Below are positions 8,335 through 17,221 of a stretch of 64,000 bases of DNA, one piece after another (the stretch's first letter is position 1; the number at the start of each line of letters is the position of its first letter). The notes beneath the pieces are model-generated. The model was not told where the DNA came from. It made no database searches and saw only the letters and a program-made list of their open reading frames with translations. The position numbers were made by a program, and so were the translations under genes. This DNA is from Acetomicrobium hydrogeniformans ATCC BAA-1850 (GTDB lineage Bacteria > Synergistota > Synergistia > Synergistales > Acetomicrobiaceae): positions 1,250,001 through 1,314,000 of the forward strand of contig NZ_ACJX03000001.1 of the NCBI RefSeq assembly GCF_000160455.2, in the 5' to 3' direction.

Positions 8335-9518
8335 CGATGCGGGTTGTGAAACAAATTATTTATGAGGTCGATACAGAACAGGAGGCCTTTGAAAAGGCCA
8401 GGAAAAAACTCGGTCCGGAAGCAGTCGTTTTGTCTAGCGTGCCTATCAGGCGTGGTGGCTTTTTAGGGTTGTTCAAGAAGAAAAAATATATAGTTACAGC
8501 GGGAATTTTGGAAGAGGAAGAAAACATCCAAAGGCATGAAAGAGATGAACACGAACGCTTGATTGCTTTTCAAAAATTGCTCAGCGAGTTTTCAGGCGAT
8601 GACAAAGACGTTGCTCCTGCAGCAAAAGAAAATACCGATGTGCTTGAGATATCGAATGAGGCATTAAACCTTTCACTTGAAGGGCATAAAGGAAAGGAAG
8701 TTAATTCATCTTTTCAAGAAAATATCATATTAAGCGCTCCAAATGAAATCGGAGAAAGACAAATATGCGAAACTCTTTTGCAAGTAGGATTCGATCCCCT
8801 TATGGCAATGGAAATAGCCTCTGAGTATTTGCGAAAGGGGAGAAACAAGAAACTAGATGATTTTTTAGCAGAATCCATCTCGGTCACGGGGAGCGATTTT
8901 ATCTCAGCCCTTGGCGGCAAAAGGGCCATGTTTGTAGGTCCGACTGGTGTAGGCAAGACCACTACAATAGCGAAGCTGGCGGCAATCTTTGCCCTGTGGC
9001 ATCAAAAAAAGGTATTGCTGCTCGGAGCAGATACTTATCGCATAGCGGCGGTGGAACAACTTCGTACCTATGCTAGTATCCTTGAAGTTCCCATGGAGGT
9101 AGTTTCAAACAAGGAGGAAATAGAGAAAGCGCTGGGGAAACATGATGCAGAAATTGTTTTGACAGACCTTCCGGGCAGGAACCAGAAAGATTTTGCAAGA
9201 TTGCAAGAATATAGTAAAGTATACGAAGCTTTACGTCCCGATTGCGTTCATTTGCTTATCGCGGCAAATTCCTCTTACGAAACTATGGTTGATGTTGTGG
9301 AAAAACTCAAGATAGTGCCCTATAACGCAGTCATTTTTACGAAAGTTGACGAAACTACGTTCCTCAGCAATATCTTTAAGTTGATGAAAACCTATAATAT
9401 TCCCCTCTCCTATATTACCACAGGCCAGGACGTTCCTAGCGATATAGAGATCGCCTCTCCTGCCCGTCTGGCAAGACTTGCTTTGCGTTTAGAGTCTATT
9501 GAAACGACCGAGGTTTAA
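8331..9518 (+). CDS. flhF: Flagellar GTPase FlhF (SRP-type)
   Basis: FlhF is an SRP-family GTPase that sets flagellar position and number. The 395-residue product has a variable, charged B-domain (about 1-130) and an N-domain. Its G-domain has G1 G-P-T-G-V-G-K-T-T-T-I-A-K, a D-T-Y-R-x-A-A-x-E-Q-L motif (the SRP activation region), a D-L-P-G-R element at the G3 position and T-K-V-D-E at G4. ATG at 8331 overlaps flhA by 4 bases; ATG at 8337 is an alternative. It is followed by its partner flhG. Confidence 0.95.
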   Translation: MTMRVVKQIIYEVDTEQEAFEKARKKLGPEAVVLSSVPIRRGGFLGLFKKKKYIVTAGILEEEENIQRHERDEHERLIAFQKLLSEFSGDDKDVAPAAKENTDVLEISNEALNLSLEGHKGKEVNSSFQENIILSAPNEIGERQICETLLQVGFDPLMAMEIASEYLRKGRNKKLDDFLAESISVTGSDFISALGGKRAMFVGPTGVGKTTTIAKLAAIFALWHQKKVLLLGADTYRIAAVEQLRTYASILEVPMEVVSNKEEIEKALGKHDAEIVLTDLPGRNQKDFARLQEYSKVYEALRPDCVHLLIAANSSYETMVDVVEKLKIVPYNAVIFTKVDETTFLSNIFKLMKTYNIPLSYITTGQDVPSDIEIASPARLARLALRLESIETTEV

Positions 9519-9523
9519 GTGGC

Positions 9524-10408
9524 ATGGGGAAAAAAGATCAGGCCTATCAGTTAAGGAGTTTAAAAAAGAGAATAGCCGGAGGCATAAAGACATATACAAT
9601 AGCCAGCGGCAAGGGCGGTGTCGGCAAGACCAGCTTATCCGTAAATCTAGCTTTGACATTGGGTAAAATGGGTATCAGAACCATTATACTCGATGGCGAT
9701 TTAGGTCTTGCTAACGTCGATGTGATGTTCGGCCTTTATCCCAAATATCACTTGGGATATGTCATAAAGGGAGATAAGAAACTTTCCGATATTTTGGTTT
9801 CAGTGCAGGAAAATGTATATATGTTGCCTGGCGGGACGGGCTTACAGGAAATGGCGGATCTGGATGCCAAGAGGCAGCTGAAACTAATAGAAGAATTGGC
9901 TTCTTTGGAAGAATACTGCGATGTTTTGTTGATAGATACTGGGGCAGGTGTGCATCGCTCAGTAGTAGTCTTTGCCATTGCTTCAGACTCATTGCTATTA
10001 GTGACATCCCCTGATCCGACCGCCATCAGGGATTGTTATGGATTACTTAAAGCAGTGTTAGGGAAATCTTCCACTCCTTCGGAACTGCACTTGGTGATCA
10101 ATATGGTAAAATCTGATAAAGAGGCCAAGGAAGTTGCTTCAAGATTACAGCTTACTGCTAAAGATTTTTTGGGGATAGATATCAATATGGCGGGGTATAT
10201 ATTAAAAGATTTTCATGTAGAAGAAGCGATAAAGATGGGCATGCCCTTTGTTATCTCTCATCCCGATTGCGAGGCGTCCAAATGCGTTGCTTGGATTGCT
10301 AAAAATATCTTCAATCCCGAAGGAGTCGATAGCGTTTTGAATGCTCCCAGCGGAAGGGGGATAAAGGCTTTTTGCATGAGGCTGTTGAAGCAGTTTCAAT
10401 TGAGGTGA
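9524..10408 (+). CDS. flhG: FlhG/MinD-type ATPase controlling flagellar number
   Basis: A 294-residue MinD-like ATPase (FlhG, also YlxH or FleN). It has the deviant Walker A K-G-G-V-G-K-T-S (about 28-35), the L-D-G-D-L-G-L-A-N-V-D motif and a switch-II-type I-D-T-G-A-G. The N-terminus carries D-Q-A-Y-Q-L-R (residues 5-11), the D-Q-A-x-x-L-R activator helix through which FlhG stimulates the GTPase of FlhF. Its place right after flhF separates it from cell-division MinD, which lacks that helix. Confidence 0.95.
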   Translation: MGKKDQAYQLRSLKKRIAGGIKTYTIASGKGGVGKTSLSVNLALTLGKMGIRTIILDGDLGLANVDVMFGLYPKYHLGYVIKGDKKLSDILVSVQENVYMLPGGTGLQEMADLDAKRQLKLIEELASLEEYCDVLLIDTGAGVHRSVVVFAIASDSLLLVTSPDPTAIRDCYGLLKAVLGKSSTPSELHLVINMVKSDKEAKEVASRLQLTAKDFLGIDINMAGYILKDFHVEEAIKMGMPFVISHPDCEASKCVAWIAKNIFNPEGVDSVLNAPSGRGIKAFCMRLLKQFQLR

Positions 10409-10414
10409 GATATT

Positions 10415-11098
10415 GTGGACGAGAGGTCGTGGGCTGAGTTTTTCGAAAAAGTTATCAATACAAAAGTGGTAATCAAGGTCAAGTATGGTTTATACAAAGG
10501 CAGCTACCCATCTCGGATTGAGGACGTAAGAGATGGTGCAGTGGCAGTTTCGCATCCTTTTTTAAAAAACGGTCTTGTCCCATTGTATAAAGACACGATA
10601 TTAGATCTGATCACATTTGAAAAACAGCCTCCGATGATCATTCAAATGAAAGTGTTGCGCAGAAGCATAAGTAACGGCATCCCTCTATTATGGCTTTTCC
10701 CTTCAGGTGAACCTGTGAAGATACAAAGGCGCAGATATGCCAGAGTAAGTTGTTACATGGAAATTGCTTTCTTTTCTCTCTCCCGAGAAAAGAAAGCCCC
10801 CTTTTCTGCCAGCTGGGAAGAGGCTCGCGGGTTGGATATAAGCTTGGGTGGCATTAGAATGAGAAGCAAGGTTAGGGAAGAGTCTCTCGAGGAAGGCGAC
10901 AGGCTGTATTTGAGGTTTAATATGGATCCAAATGAGGAAATATATATGATATCGAATGTTGTGCGTGTCATAAGAGAAGGCGAATTTTTGGAATCGGGCT
11001 TACAGTTTGAGGGTTATCCAAGATTTACAGAAAGAAGGCTCATACAATTCATAAGAAGCAAGGAGCTCAGAAATGCAAAGGATGTCTTTCACGACTAG
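10415..11098 (+). CDS. PilZ-domain c-di-GMP receptor, YcgR-like flagellar brake
   Basis: A 227-residue protein with an N-terminal YcgR-type beta domain (about 1-98) and a C-terminal PilZ domain. The c-di-GMP signature is intact: R106-x-x-x-R110 (within R-R-R-Y-A-R) and D141-x-S143-x-x-G146. Such proteins slow or brake the flagellar motor when c-di-GMP is high. GTG start at 10415. The gene overlaps cheB by 26 bases. A perfect 13-base-pair inverted repeat lies inside the coding region (10766-10797). Confidence 0.9.
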   Translation: MDERSWAEFFEKVINTKVVIKVKYGLYKGSYPSRIEDVRDGAVAVSHPFLKNGLVPLYKDTILDLITFEKQPPMIIQMKVLRRSISNGIPLLWLFPSGEPVKIQRRRYARVSCYMEIAFFSLSREKKAPFSASWEEARGLDISLGGIRMRSKVREESLEEGDRLYLRFNMDPNEEIYMISNVVRVIREGEFLESGLQFEGYPRFTERRLIQFIRSKELRNAKDVFHD

Positions 11099-12140
11099 GC
11101 AAGTAAAAGTTTTAGTGGTGGATGGTTCTGCCTTTATGCGTAAAATTATTTCAGATATATTGGAAGAAGATCCAAAAATTAAAGTAATAGACCGAGCGCG
11201 TGACGGCAAAGAGGCTGTCGAGAAGATCCTCAAGTTGGATCCTGACGTGATCACTCTTGATGTAGAGATGCCCGGTATGGATGGCCTTGCGGCCTTAAAG
11301 GAGATAATGCGACTTAAACCAACACCGGTAGTAATGGTCAGCAGTCTCACTCGCAAGGGTGCCGATACGACCATGAAGGCCCTGGCTTTAGGGGCTGTCG
11401 ATTTTGTGGCCAAGCCCTCGGGAGCCATATCTTTAGATATGAAAGATGTGGCACAGGAACTCAGGGAAAAAGTGTTAATAGCGGCATCTGCTTCTGTTGA
11501 AAAACTAATCGGGATTGCTCTGCCCACTAAGGAGCCCGTAAGGCCAATACAGATAAAAAGAAAAAACATTGAAGTGGTCGCAATTGCTGCTTCTACCGGG
11601 GGCCCTCGGGCCATTCAAGATATACTTGGAAACGTAAAAACGACCTCCATTGCACCTATTGTTATTGTACAACATATGCCAGCAGGATTTACCAAAAGTT
11701 TCGCCGAAAGGTTGAACGAAATTTCAATTTTGGAGGTATTGGAAGGATATGATAATTTGCAGCTTAAGCCCGGCATGGTCGTAATAGCTCCCGGAGGGAG
11801 TCATCTTATAGTAGAATATGATAGAGCAAAACAACTGATATGCCGACTTTCCGATATGCCCCCTTTACATTCCGTAAAACCGGCAGCTGATTTGTTGTTT
11901 TTAAGCGTGGCTGATATTGTTGGCGATACTTCGCTAGGGATTATTTTAACAGGAATGGGTCGAGATGGTGCTGAGGGTGCTAAGGCCATCAGACAAAGAG
12001 GGGGTTACGTAATTGCCGAGTCGAGCGATACCTGTGTAATATATGGTATGCCTAAGGTTGCAGTAGAGCAAGGAGCCGTAGATGAGGTTCTTCCTCTTCA
12101 TGCCATTTCAATTCGTATTGAAGAGTTGGCAGCGAGGTAA
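11073..12140 (+). CDS. cheB: Chemotaxis protein-glutamate methylesterase/deamidase CheB
   Basis: CheB removes methyl groups from receptor glutamates during adaptation. The 355-residue product has a receiver domain (about 12-128, phospho-acceptor D63) and a methylesterase domain. The catalytic triad is clear: S174 in A-A-S-T-G-G-P, H201 in Q-H-M-P-A-G-F and D298 in G-M-G-R-D-G-A. The receiver is odd: the acidic pair reads D17-G18 instead of D-D, so one Mg-binding residue is lost. The start is ATG 11073 (ATG 11082 possible), inside the pilZ gene. Confidence 0.96.
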   Translation: MQRMSFTTRQVKVLVVDGSAFMRKIISDILEEDPKIKVIDRARDGKEAVEKILKLDPDVITLDVEMPGMDGLAALKEIMRLKPTPVVMVSSLTRKGADTTMKALALGAVDFVAKPSGAISLDMKDVAQELREKVLIAASASVEKLIGIALPTKEPVRPIQIKRKNIEVVAIAASTGGPRAIQDILGNVKTTSIAPIVIVQHMPAGFTKSFAERLNEISILEVLEGYDNLQLKPGMVVIAPGGSHLIVEYDRAKQLICRLSDMPPLHSVKPAADLLFLSVADIVGDTSLGIILTGMGRDGAEGAKAIRQRGGYVIAESSDTCVIYGMPKVAVEQGAVDEVLPLHAISIRIEELAAR

Positions 12141-12195
12141 TAGATTTGCATTGATATGATATCCAAAGATAAGTCAAAGAACGGAGCTGAGGGCC

Positions 12196-14217
12196 ATGGA
12201 TATGAGCGAATATTTGAGTGCTTTTTTAGATGAATCAAGTGATCAGTTAGAGCAATTGAACGATTTGATTTTGCTTTTGGAGAAGGATCCTCAATCTAGG
12301 GATACGGTAAACGAGATATTCCGCATAGCCCATACGCTTAAAGGCATGGCGGCTGCCATGGGATATGAAGGGATCGCAAATTTGACCCATGCCCTAGAAG
12401 ACATGTTAGACATGGTCAGGAACGGTGAATATCAGTTGAGGGTAGAGGATATCGATTTGATATTTAAATGCCTGGATTTGCTTTCTGCTGCGGTTGGGGA
12501 AATTCGCGAAAAAGGTAATGAGGGAGAGATGGGAAGACAGCTTAGCGAGATGGCGAAGAGGATTAAATCTAAGCTTGCTCATGGATCCGCAATCCAAAAA
12601 AAAGAGGAGTCTGCTGAGATCGATGCCTGGGACGCCTTGGAACATGGGTGGTTTGACAAGGCTCGCGAGCAGGGGCTGGATGTATATAAAATTACGATTA
12701 AAATTGCCTCCGACTGCGCTTTAAAATCTGCAAGGGCTTTCTTGGTTCTCACGCGTCTTGAAGAAGCGGGAGAGGTAATAAAAACTCAACCGTCTGTCGA
12801 AGATCTTGAAAGAGAAAATTTTGGCGATGGTTTCGTTCTATACTTTATTACTAAGGAACCAAAGGAAGAGATAGAAAAGATTTTGTCCTCTATATCTGAT
12901 ATTAGCCTCTTTTGCGTTGAGTTAATAGACGCCGATGAAGATTCCTCGAAATCGAAGCCTAATGAGCAAAATCAAGAAGAGTTCGAGGTTAAACCGCAGA
13001 TTAAAGATAATGTGAAGATGAATAGAATTAATGAAAGTTTGAATTCCATAAAACAGCAACAGACTACGACCGTCAGGGTTGATATAGGCAGACTGGATAA
13101 ACTTATGAATTTAGTAGGCGAATTAGTCATTGGAAGGGCACGTATCGAGCGGTTGGCTGCAGAAGCAGGACTGAGCGAGTTCGAGGAACCCTTATTACAG
13201 CTTGGTAGGATATCGACGGAAATTCAGGAAATAGTTACGAAGTTGAGGATGGTCCCGGTTGCCTACGTATTCGACAGATTTCCCCGGATGGTTCGCGATC
13301 TGTGCAGAAACTTGGGAAAGGAAGCGGAGCTGTTCATAGAAGGCAGCGAAACGGAACTCGACAGGACGGTAATAGATGAGATAGGAGATCCCATGATCCA
13401 TCTTCTGCGAAATGCTTTGGATCACGGTATAGAGACGCCACAGGAAAGAATCTCCAAAGGAAAACCACGCAAGGGTTCCATCACGATAGCGGCATTTCAA
13501 GAGGGCAATAGTGTGCTAATAGAAGTGATGGACGACGGTCGGGGTATTGACCCTGGGGAAATAAAAAAGAAAGCCGTGGAGAAAGGGGTTATAACGAAAG
13601 AGGAAGCTGAATTTATGCCGGAAGACGAGGCGCTGGCGCTTGTGTGTCTTCCCGGGTTCAGTACCTCCGAAAAGGTAACGGATCTTTCCGGACGGGGAGT
13701 CGGAATGGACGTGGTTAAGAATAAAGTGGAGTCCCTTGGAGGGCAATTCCATATCACTTCAAAAGTAGATGAAGGCACTAAAGTGACGATCAAACTTCCT
13801 CTGACCCTCGCCATTGTCCTTGCCCTTTTGATTCGAATAGGAGATGAAACTTACGCCATATCCTTAGAGAATGTCGAAGAGACATTATTGGTCGATAAAA
13901 GCGATACAAAGTACGTTCACGGTTCTTTGGTAACTACCGTAAGGGGGGAGATATTGTCCCTTCATAATTTAAAGACGTTATTAAATTACCCCGGAGAATT
14001 AGATGACAAGGAAGAGTTCCCTGTGGTCGTTGTCCGCGTTGGGGCTAGCGGTAAACGCCGCGGTCTTATTGTGGATGAATTAATAGGACAGCAGGATATA
14101 GTTATAAAACCACTGGGAAAGTTGCTCTCAAAGGTGCGCGGTATGGCCGGGGCTACTATTTTGGGAGATGGCAAGGTGGCGTTGATATTGGACGTTGCCG
14201 GTGTCGGAAATTGGTAG
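12196..14217 (+). CDS. cheA: Chemotaxis histidine kinase CheA
   Basis: CheA phosphorylates itself under receptor control and passes the phosphate to CheY and CheB. The 673-residue product shows, in order: an Hpt domain with phospho-His H46 (I-A-H-T-L-K-G), a P2 response-regulator-binding domain (about 155-250), a linker, a dimerisation domain (about 290-350), an HATPase domain with the N-box H-L-L-R-N-A-L-D-H-G-I-E, G1 D-D-G-R-G-I-D and G2 G-R-G-V-G-M-D-V-V (about 395-535), and a C-terminal CheW-like domain. No cheW gene is in the window. ATG start with a G-G-A-G ribosome site. Confidence 0.98.
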   Translation: MDMSEYLSAFLDESSDQLEQLNDLILLLEKDPQSRDTVNEIFRIAHTLKGMAAAMGYEGIANLTHALEDMLDMVRNGEYQLRVEDIDLIFKCLDLLSAAVGEIREKGNEGEMGRQLSEMAKRIKSKLAHGSAIQKKEESAEIDAWDALEHGWFDKAREQGLDVYKITIKIASDCALKSARAFLVLTRLEEAGEVIKTQPSVEDLERENFGDGFVLYFITKEPKEEIEKILSSISDISLFCVELIDADEDSSKSKPNEQNQEEFEVKPQIKDNVKMNRINESLNSIKQQQTTTVRVDIGRLDKLMNLVGELVIGRARIERLAAEAGLSEFEEPLLQLGRISTEIQEIVTKLRMVPVAYVFDRFPRMVRDLCRNLGKEAELFIEGSETELDRTVIDEIGDPMIHLLRNALDHGIETPQERISKGKPRKGSITIAAFQEGNSVLIEVMDDGRGIDPGEIKKKAVEKGVITKEEAEFMPEDEALALVCLPGFSTSEKVTDLSGRGVGMDVVKNKVESLGGQFHITSKVDEGTKVTIKLPLTLAIVLALLIRIGDETYAISLENVEETLLVDKSDTKYVHGSLVTTVRGEILSLHNLKTLLNYPGELDDKEEFPVVVVRVGASGKRRGLIVDELIGQQDIVIKPLGKLLSKVRGMAGATILGDGKVALILDVAGVGNW

Positions 14218-14239
14218 CGGATAAGCGGGAGATGCTGGG

Positions 14240-14872
14240 ATGGAGTACAATGAACTGGAAGGTCTGAGCTCTTTTCATCTTGACGTTATAAGAGAAACGG
14301 TCAATATCGGAGCGGGTAATGCAGCCACTGCTTTGTCACAGCTTTTAGGGTCTGTTGTTACCATGGATGTTCCTAAGGCTGAATTGGTATCGATATACGA
14401 TATTTCCGACAGATACGCATCTCCTACGGAATTGGTTTGCGCCGTTTACCTTCGGTTCGAGGGAGAGATATCGGGCAACATGCTGTGGATCATGAACGAA
14501 GAAGTGTCCGGTCAACTTGTGAAGGTGTTGGCTAAAAAGAATTTGGGAAATATATCGGTTGAACAGTTGAACGAAGTTACAGACAGTTTATTGGTGGAAG
14601 TAGGAAATATTGTTTTAAGTTCCTTTTTAAATGCCATCAGCTCTATGATTAATTCTTCATTGCCCGTCACCGTCCCGGCCATTGCTCACGATATGTTGGG
14701 GGCCATACTCGACCTGTTGGCTGCTTACTATGGCATGGTAGGGGATGTTGCTATAGTCTCGGAGGCGAATCTTAGAATCATGGATTATGAAACTCCTATG
14801 AATGGCCATGTGATGCTTTTGCCGGATCCTCAGAGTTTGTCCATGCTTCTTTCCAAGCTGGGGGTGCTTTAA
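14240..14872 (+). CDS. cheC: CheY-P phosphatase CheC
   Basis: CheC removes phosphate from CheY-P and is stimulated by CheD. The 210-residue product keeps both active-site helices: E-x-x-N at the start (R-E-T-V-N-I-G-A-G-N-A-A-T-A-L, with a Pro about 22 residues later in D-V-P-K) and again in the second half (V-E-V-G-N-I-V-L). Because the CheC-like part of FliY has lost such an Asn, CheC is probably the main phosphatase here. It lies 5 bases before cheD, matching the functional pair. Confidence 0.95.
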   Translation: MEYNELEGLSSFHLDVIRETVNIGAGNAATALSQLLGSVVTMDVPKAELVSIYDISDRYASPTELVCAVYLRFEGEISGNMLWIMNEEVSGQLVKVLAKKNLGNISVEQLNEVTDSLLVEVGNIVLSSFLNAISSMINSSLPVTVPAIAHDMLGAILDLLAAYYGMVGDVAIVSEANLRIMDYETPMNGHVMLLPDPQSLSMLLSKLGVL

Positions 14873-14876
14873 AAAC

Positions 14877-15368
14877 ATGGCTGGAGTTTATCACGTAGGA
14901 ATGGGAGAAATTGTCGTTGCAAAGCACCCTGTTATATTGACTTCCCTGGGTTTGGGGTCCTGCCTTGGGCTTGTAATATATGATGAAATTGCGAAGGTCG
15001 CAGGAATGAGTCATATAATGTTGCCCGAGAATCATGAGGGAAGGGAAGTTAAAAAATTTGGCAAGTACGCCGATACGGCCATTCCCAAATTAATCGAGGA
15101 ATTGATCGCCCTGGGGGCCTTGAGGTCCAGGCTAAAGGCTAAAATGGCCGGAGGTGCTCAGATGTTTTCAATCCCAGGAAAGAATTCAGGTTCCTTTTTG
15201 GCTATTGGCGAGCGCAACATCGAGGCGACCAAGAAGATGCTTAGTAATTTCGGCATATCATTGGTCGCTTATGACGTTGGCGGAAATAAAGGGCGTAGCG
15301 TCGAGTTTTATACAGATAACTGGATCATGGTAGTAAAGGTGATAGGGTCTGAAGTAAAAAGAATTTAA
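14877..15368 (+). CDS. cheD: Chemoreceptor glutamine deamidase CheD
   Basis: CheD deamidates receptor glutamines and binds CheC. The 163-residue product has the family catalytic elements: Cys in L-G-S-C-L-G-L, His in M-S-H-I-M-L-P, and a Thr just before the Cys block. The G-A-Q-M-F segment and the G-E-R-N-I-x-A-T-x-x-x-L pattern are also typical. It is the normal length and follows cheC directly, so the CheC-CheD adaptation module of Bacillus and Thermotoga is present. Confidence 0.96.
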   Translation: MAGVYHVGMGEIVVAKHPVILTSLGLGSCLGLVIYDEIAKVAGMSHIMLPENHEGREVKKFGKYADTAIPKLIEELIALGALRSRLKAKMAGGAQMFSIPGKNSGSFLAIGERNIEATKKMLSNFGISLVAYDVGGNKGRSVEFYTDNWIMVVKVIGSEVKRI

Positions 15369-15392
15369 CGAGTTGGGAGGAGCTGGTAAGTA

Positions 15393-16433
15393 GTGGGCGA
15401 TCCAGAAAAAAGCCAAAAAATAGAAGCAATAGAAGAAAATGAAAAGCAACCTAACGAAACTTTGATCCAGCTTCTTTCAAATCAAACAGGAGTTTCCGCA
15501 GAAGAAATCAAATCAATATTTGTTCAAAGCGAAGGCAATATACAAAAGGTTATCGAAATTATCAAAGAAGTGGCACCTTCTTATGTAGCAATTAAAGGAA
15601 AACTTCAACCTCGAAGGAAGGGAGAGTTAAACGGCGTTTTTTGCTTGGTGGCAAGAGGTGTGACTGGAGAGATGTTAGCCTACGAAAGCTGGATTGGTCC
15701 CAAGGATTTGCCTGAGGATTTTGATGTTAAAGCAACATGGGAATCAGTTCATTCATATATTATATCAAATAAAGATGTTCATGATAATTACGCCAAGCGG
15801 CAATTTGACAAAATAATAGACAGACTCTTTCCTCATACTACTTTGAATAAGCTCTTTATGTCACACATCAATGTGGAACAGCTCCAAAGAAACATCACGA
15901 GGGAGACAGGAGATATTCTAAGATTCGATACGGTTGTCGAAATCGATGTTGAAAAATTTAATGAAATAAGATATAGGTTATCTCCTCTTGGGAAAAAAAC
16001 TGAAGAAAAGCCAGATTTAGAAGAGAAACAACAGGAAGAATCGAACGTTGGATTCCAAAGTATATCGTTGGCATGCCTGCCAAGATTAGACGCAGTGAAC
16101 GGGAAGCCCGTAGCAGATTTACAAAAGGGCGATATGGTTGAAGTAGCAATAACATCTAACAATCCCTTAGGAAAGTTTATGAACAGATTGTTTGCGAAAA
16201 ACGATGTTAACCCTAAGTTTAAGGTGAAATCTCTTCAGCAGCTTCCAAGCGGAGAGTATTTGGTGCGTCTTCATATTTCCGACGATATAGAAGGGATTTT
16301 TAAAGGTTCCGGCGAGCTTAAGGTAAGTGTTATTGCCGACGAGAAAGAGCTACCGAAAAGGGCAACCTATTACGTTTTTGTGTCTATTATTCTTTTTGTT
16401 ATATTGTTTTTATACCTGGTTTTTAGGAGGTAG
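15393..16433 (+). CDS. Unknown tail-anchored protein with UBA-like N-terminus
   Basis: Not recognised as a named family. The 346-residue product has no signal peptide. It has a short three-helix region (about 22-60) with the spacing of a UBA/TS-N-like fold (T-G-V-S-A-E-E-I then E-G-N-I-Q-K-V-I), a middle domain (about 65-205), a Glu/Lys linker and a beta-rich domain (about 225-320). One C-terminal membrane helix (about 325-343) ends in R-R, so it should be tail-anchored with the bulk in the cytoplasm. GTG start. It sits between cheD and fliA in the same operon, so a flagellar or chemotaxis role is likely but unproven. The codons look more A/T-rich than those of its neighbours by eye. Confidence 0.85.
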   Translation: MGDPEKSQKIEAIEENEKQPNETLIQLLSNQTGVSAEEIKSIFVQSEGNIQKVIEIIKEVAPSYVAIKGKLQPRRKGELNGVFCLVARGVTGEMLAYESWIGPKDLPEDFDVKATWESVHSYIISNKDVHDNYAKRQFDKIIDRLFPHTTLNKLFMSHINVEQLQRNITRETGDILRFDTVVEIDVEKFNEIRYRLSPLGKKTEEKPDLEEKQQEESNVGFQSISLACLPRLDAVNGKPVADLQKGDMVEVAITSNNPLGKFMNRLFAKNDVNPKFKVKSLQQLPSGEYLVRLHISDDIEGIFKGSGELKVSVIADEKELPKRATYYVFVSIILFVILFLYLVFRR

Positions 16434-16438
16434 CAGTT

Positions 16439-17194
16439 TTGGGCAAGAAGCCTACAAAGGACGTTTTGGACGAGATATGGCGAAAATATGTCGATACTCG
16501 GTCGGAAGCCATCAAAGAGGAGATAGTTGGGTTATTTCTTCCTTTAGTTCGCTATGTTGTGGGAAGGATGTCGATTGTCATTCCCCCGGGCTTAAGTCAG
16601 GACGATCTTTTGAGTTTTGGTGCGATGGGATTGCTCGATGCCATAGACAGGTACGATCCTTCTCGTGGAGTATCATTTAACACTTTTGCCTTTTCTCGCA
16701 TCAGAGGAGCTATTTTAGATGAACTCAGGAGGTATGATTGGCTGTCCAGAGGGGCTAGAGACAAAATACAACGTTTGGAAAAAGCTATAGCGGAGATGAA
16801 CGAACAAGGTCTTAAGGCAAACGATGAGATGCTAATGGAAAAGCTCCAGATGGACGAAAAAGAATTAAGATGGCTTTATGAGTTGATGAGTCGAAGCTAC
16901 GTGGTTTCCCTCGACGAGGTGATCTCTTTAGATGAGGGTGATGTAGAAAGGAGCGCCCTCGTTCCCGACACATCGCCAAACCCGGAGGAGTATATGGAGG
17001 CGATGGAGGATTGCGACACATTAAAAGGGGCACTGGAAAAGCTGGAAGAAAGGGAACAGCTGGTTTTGTCGCTATATTACTATGAAGGGCTTACCTTTAA
17101 AGAAATAGGAGAGGTCTTGGGTGTTACCGAATCCAGGGTATCTCAGATTCACGGAAAAGCTTTGGCCATGCTTAAAACCTTGTTGGGGAAATAA
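16439..17194 (+). CDS. fliA: Flagellar sigma factor FliA/SigD (sigma-28)
   Basis: A 251-residue sigma-70 family factor of the FliA/WhiG class that directs late flagellar and chemotaxis transcription. Region 2 (about 30-95) contains the F-G-A-M-G-L-L-D-A-I-D-R-Y-D-P core and F-N-T-F-A-F-S-R-I-R-G-A-I-L-D. Region 3 follows, and region 4 (about 195-248) has the helix-turn-helix T-F-K-E-I-G-E-V-L-G-V-T-E-S-R-V-S-Q-I-H. TTG start at 16439 with an A-G-G-A-G-G-T ribosome site 8 bases upstream. No flgM anti-sigma gene is next to it. Confidence 0.96.
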   Translation: MGKKPTKDVLDEIWRKYVDTRSEAIKEEIVGLFLPLVRYVVGRMSIVIPPGLSQDDLLSFGAMGLLDAIDRYDPSRGVSFNTFAFSRIRGAILDELRRYDWLSRGARDKIQRLEKAIAEMNEQGLKANDEMLMEKLQMDEKELRWLYELMSRSYVVSLDEVISLDEGDVERSALVPDTSPNPEEYMEAMEDCDTLKGALEKLEEREQLVLSLYYYEGLTFKEIGEVLGVTESRVSQIHGKALAMLKTLLGK

Positions 17195-17221
17195 ATACGG
17201 AAGATACGCGGGGTGAATCAT

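Noticed and set aside
9524-10408. Cell-division MinD
   Set aside because: The DQAxxLR helix at the N-terminus and the flhF neighbour identify it as FlhG.
11000-11614. 204-codon minus-strand frame opposite cheB
   Set aside because: Low-complexity Ser/Thr/Ala product typical of an antisense shadow; cheB has its complete catalytic triad on the plus strand.
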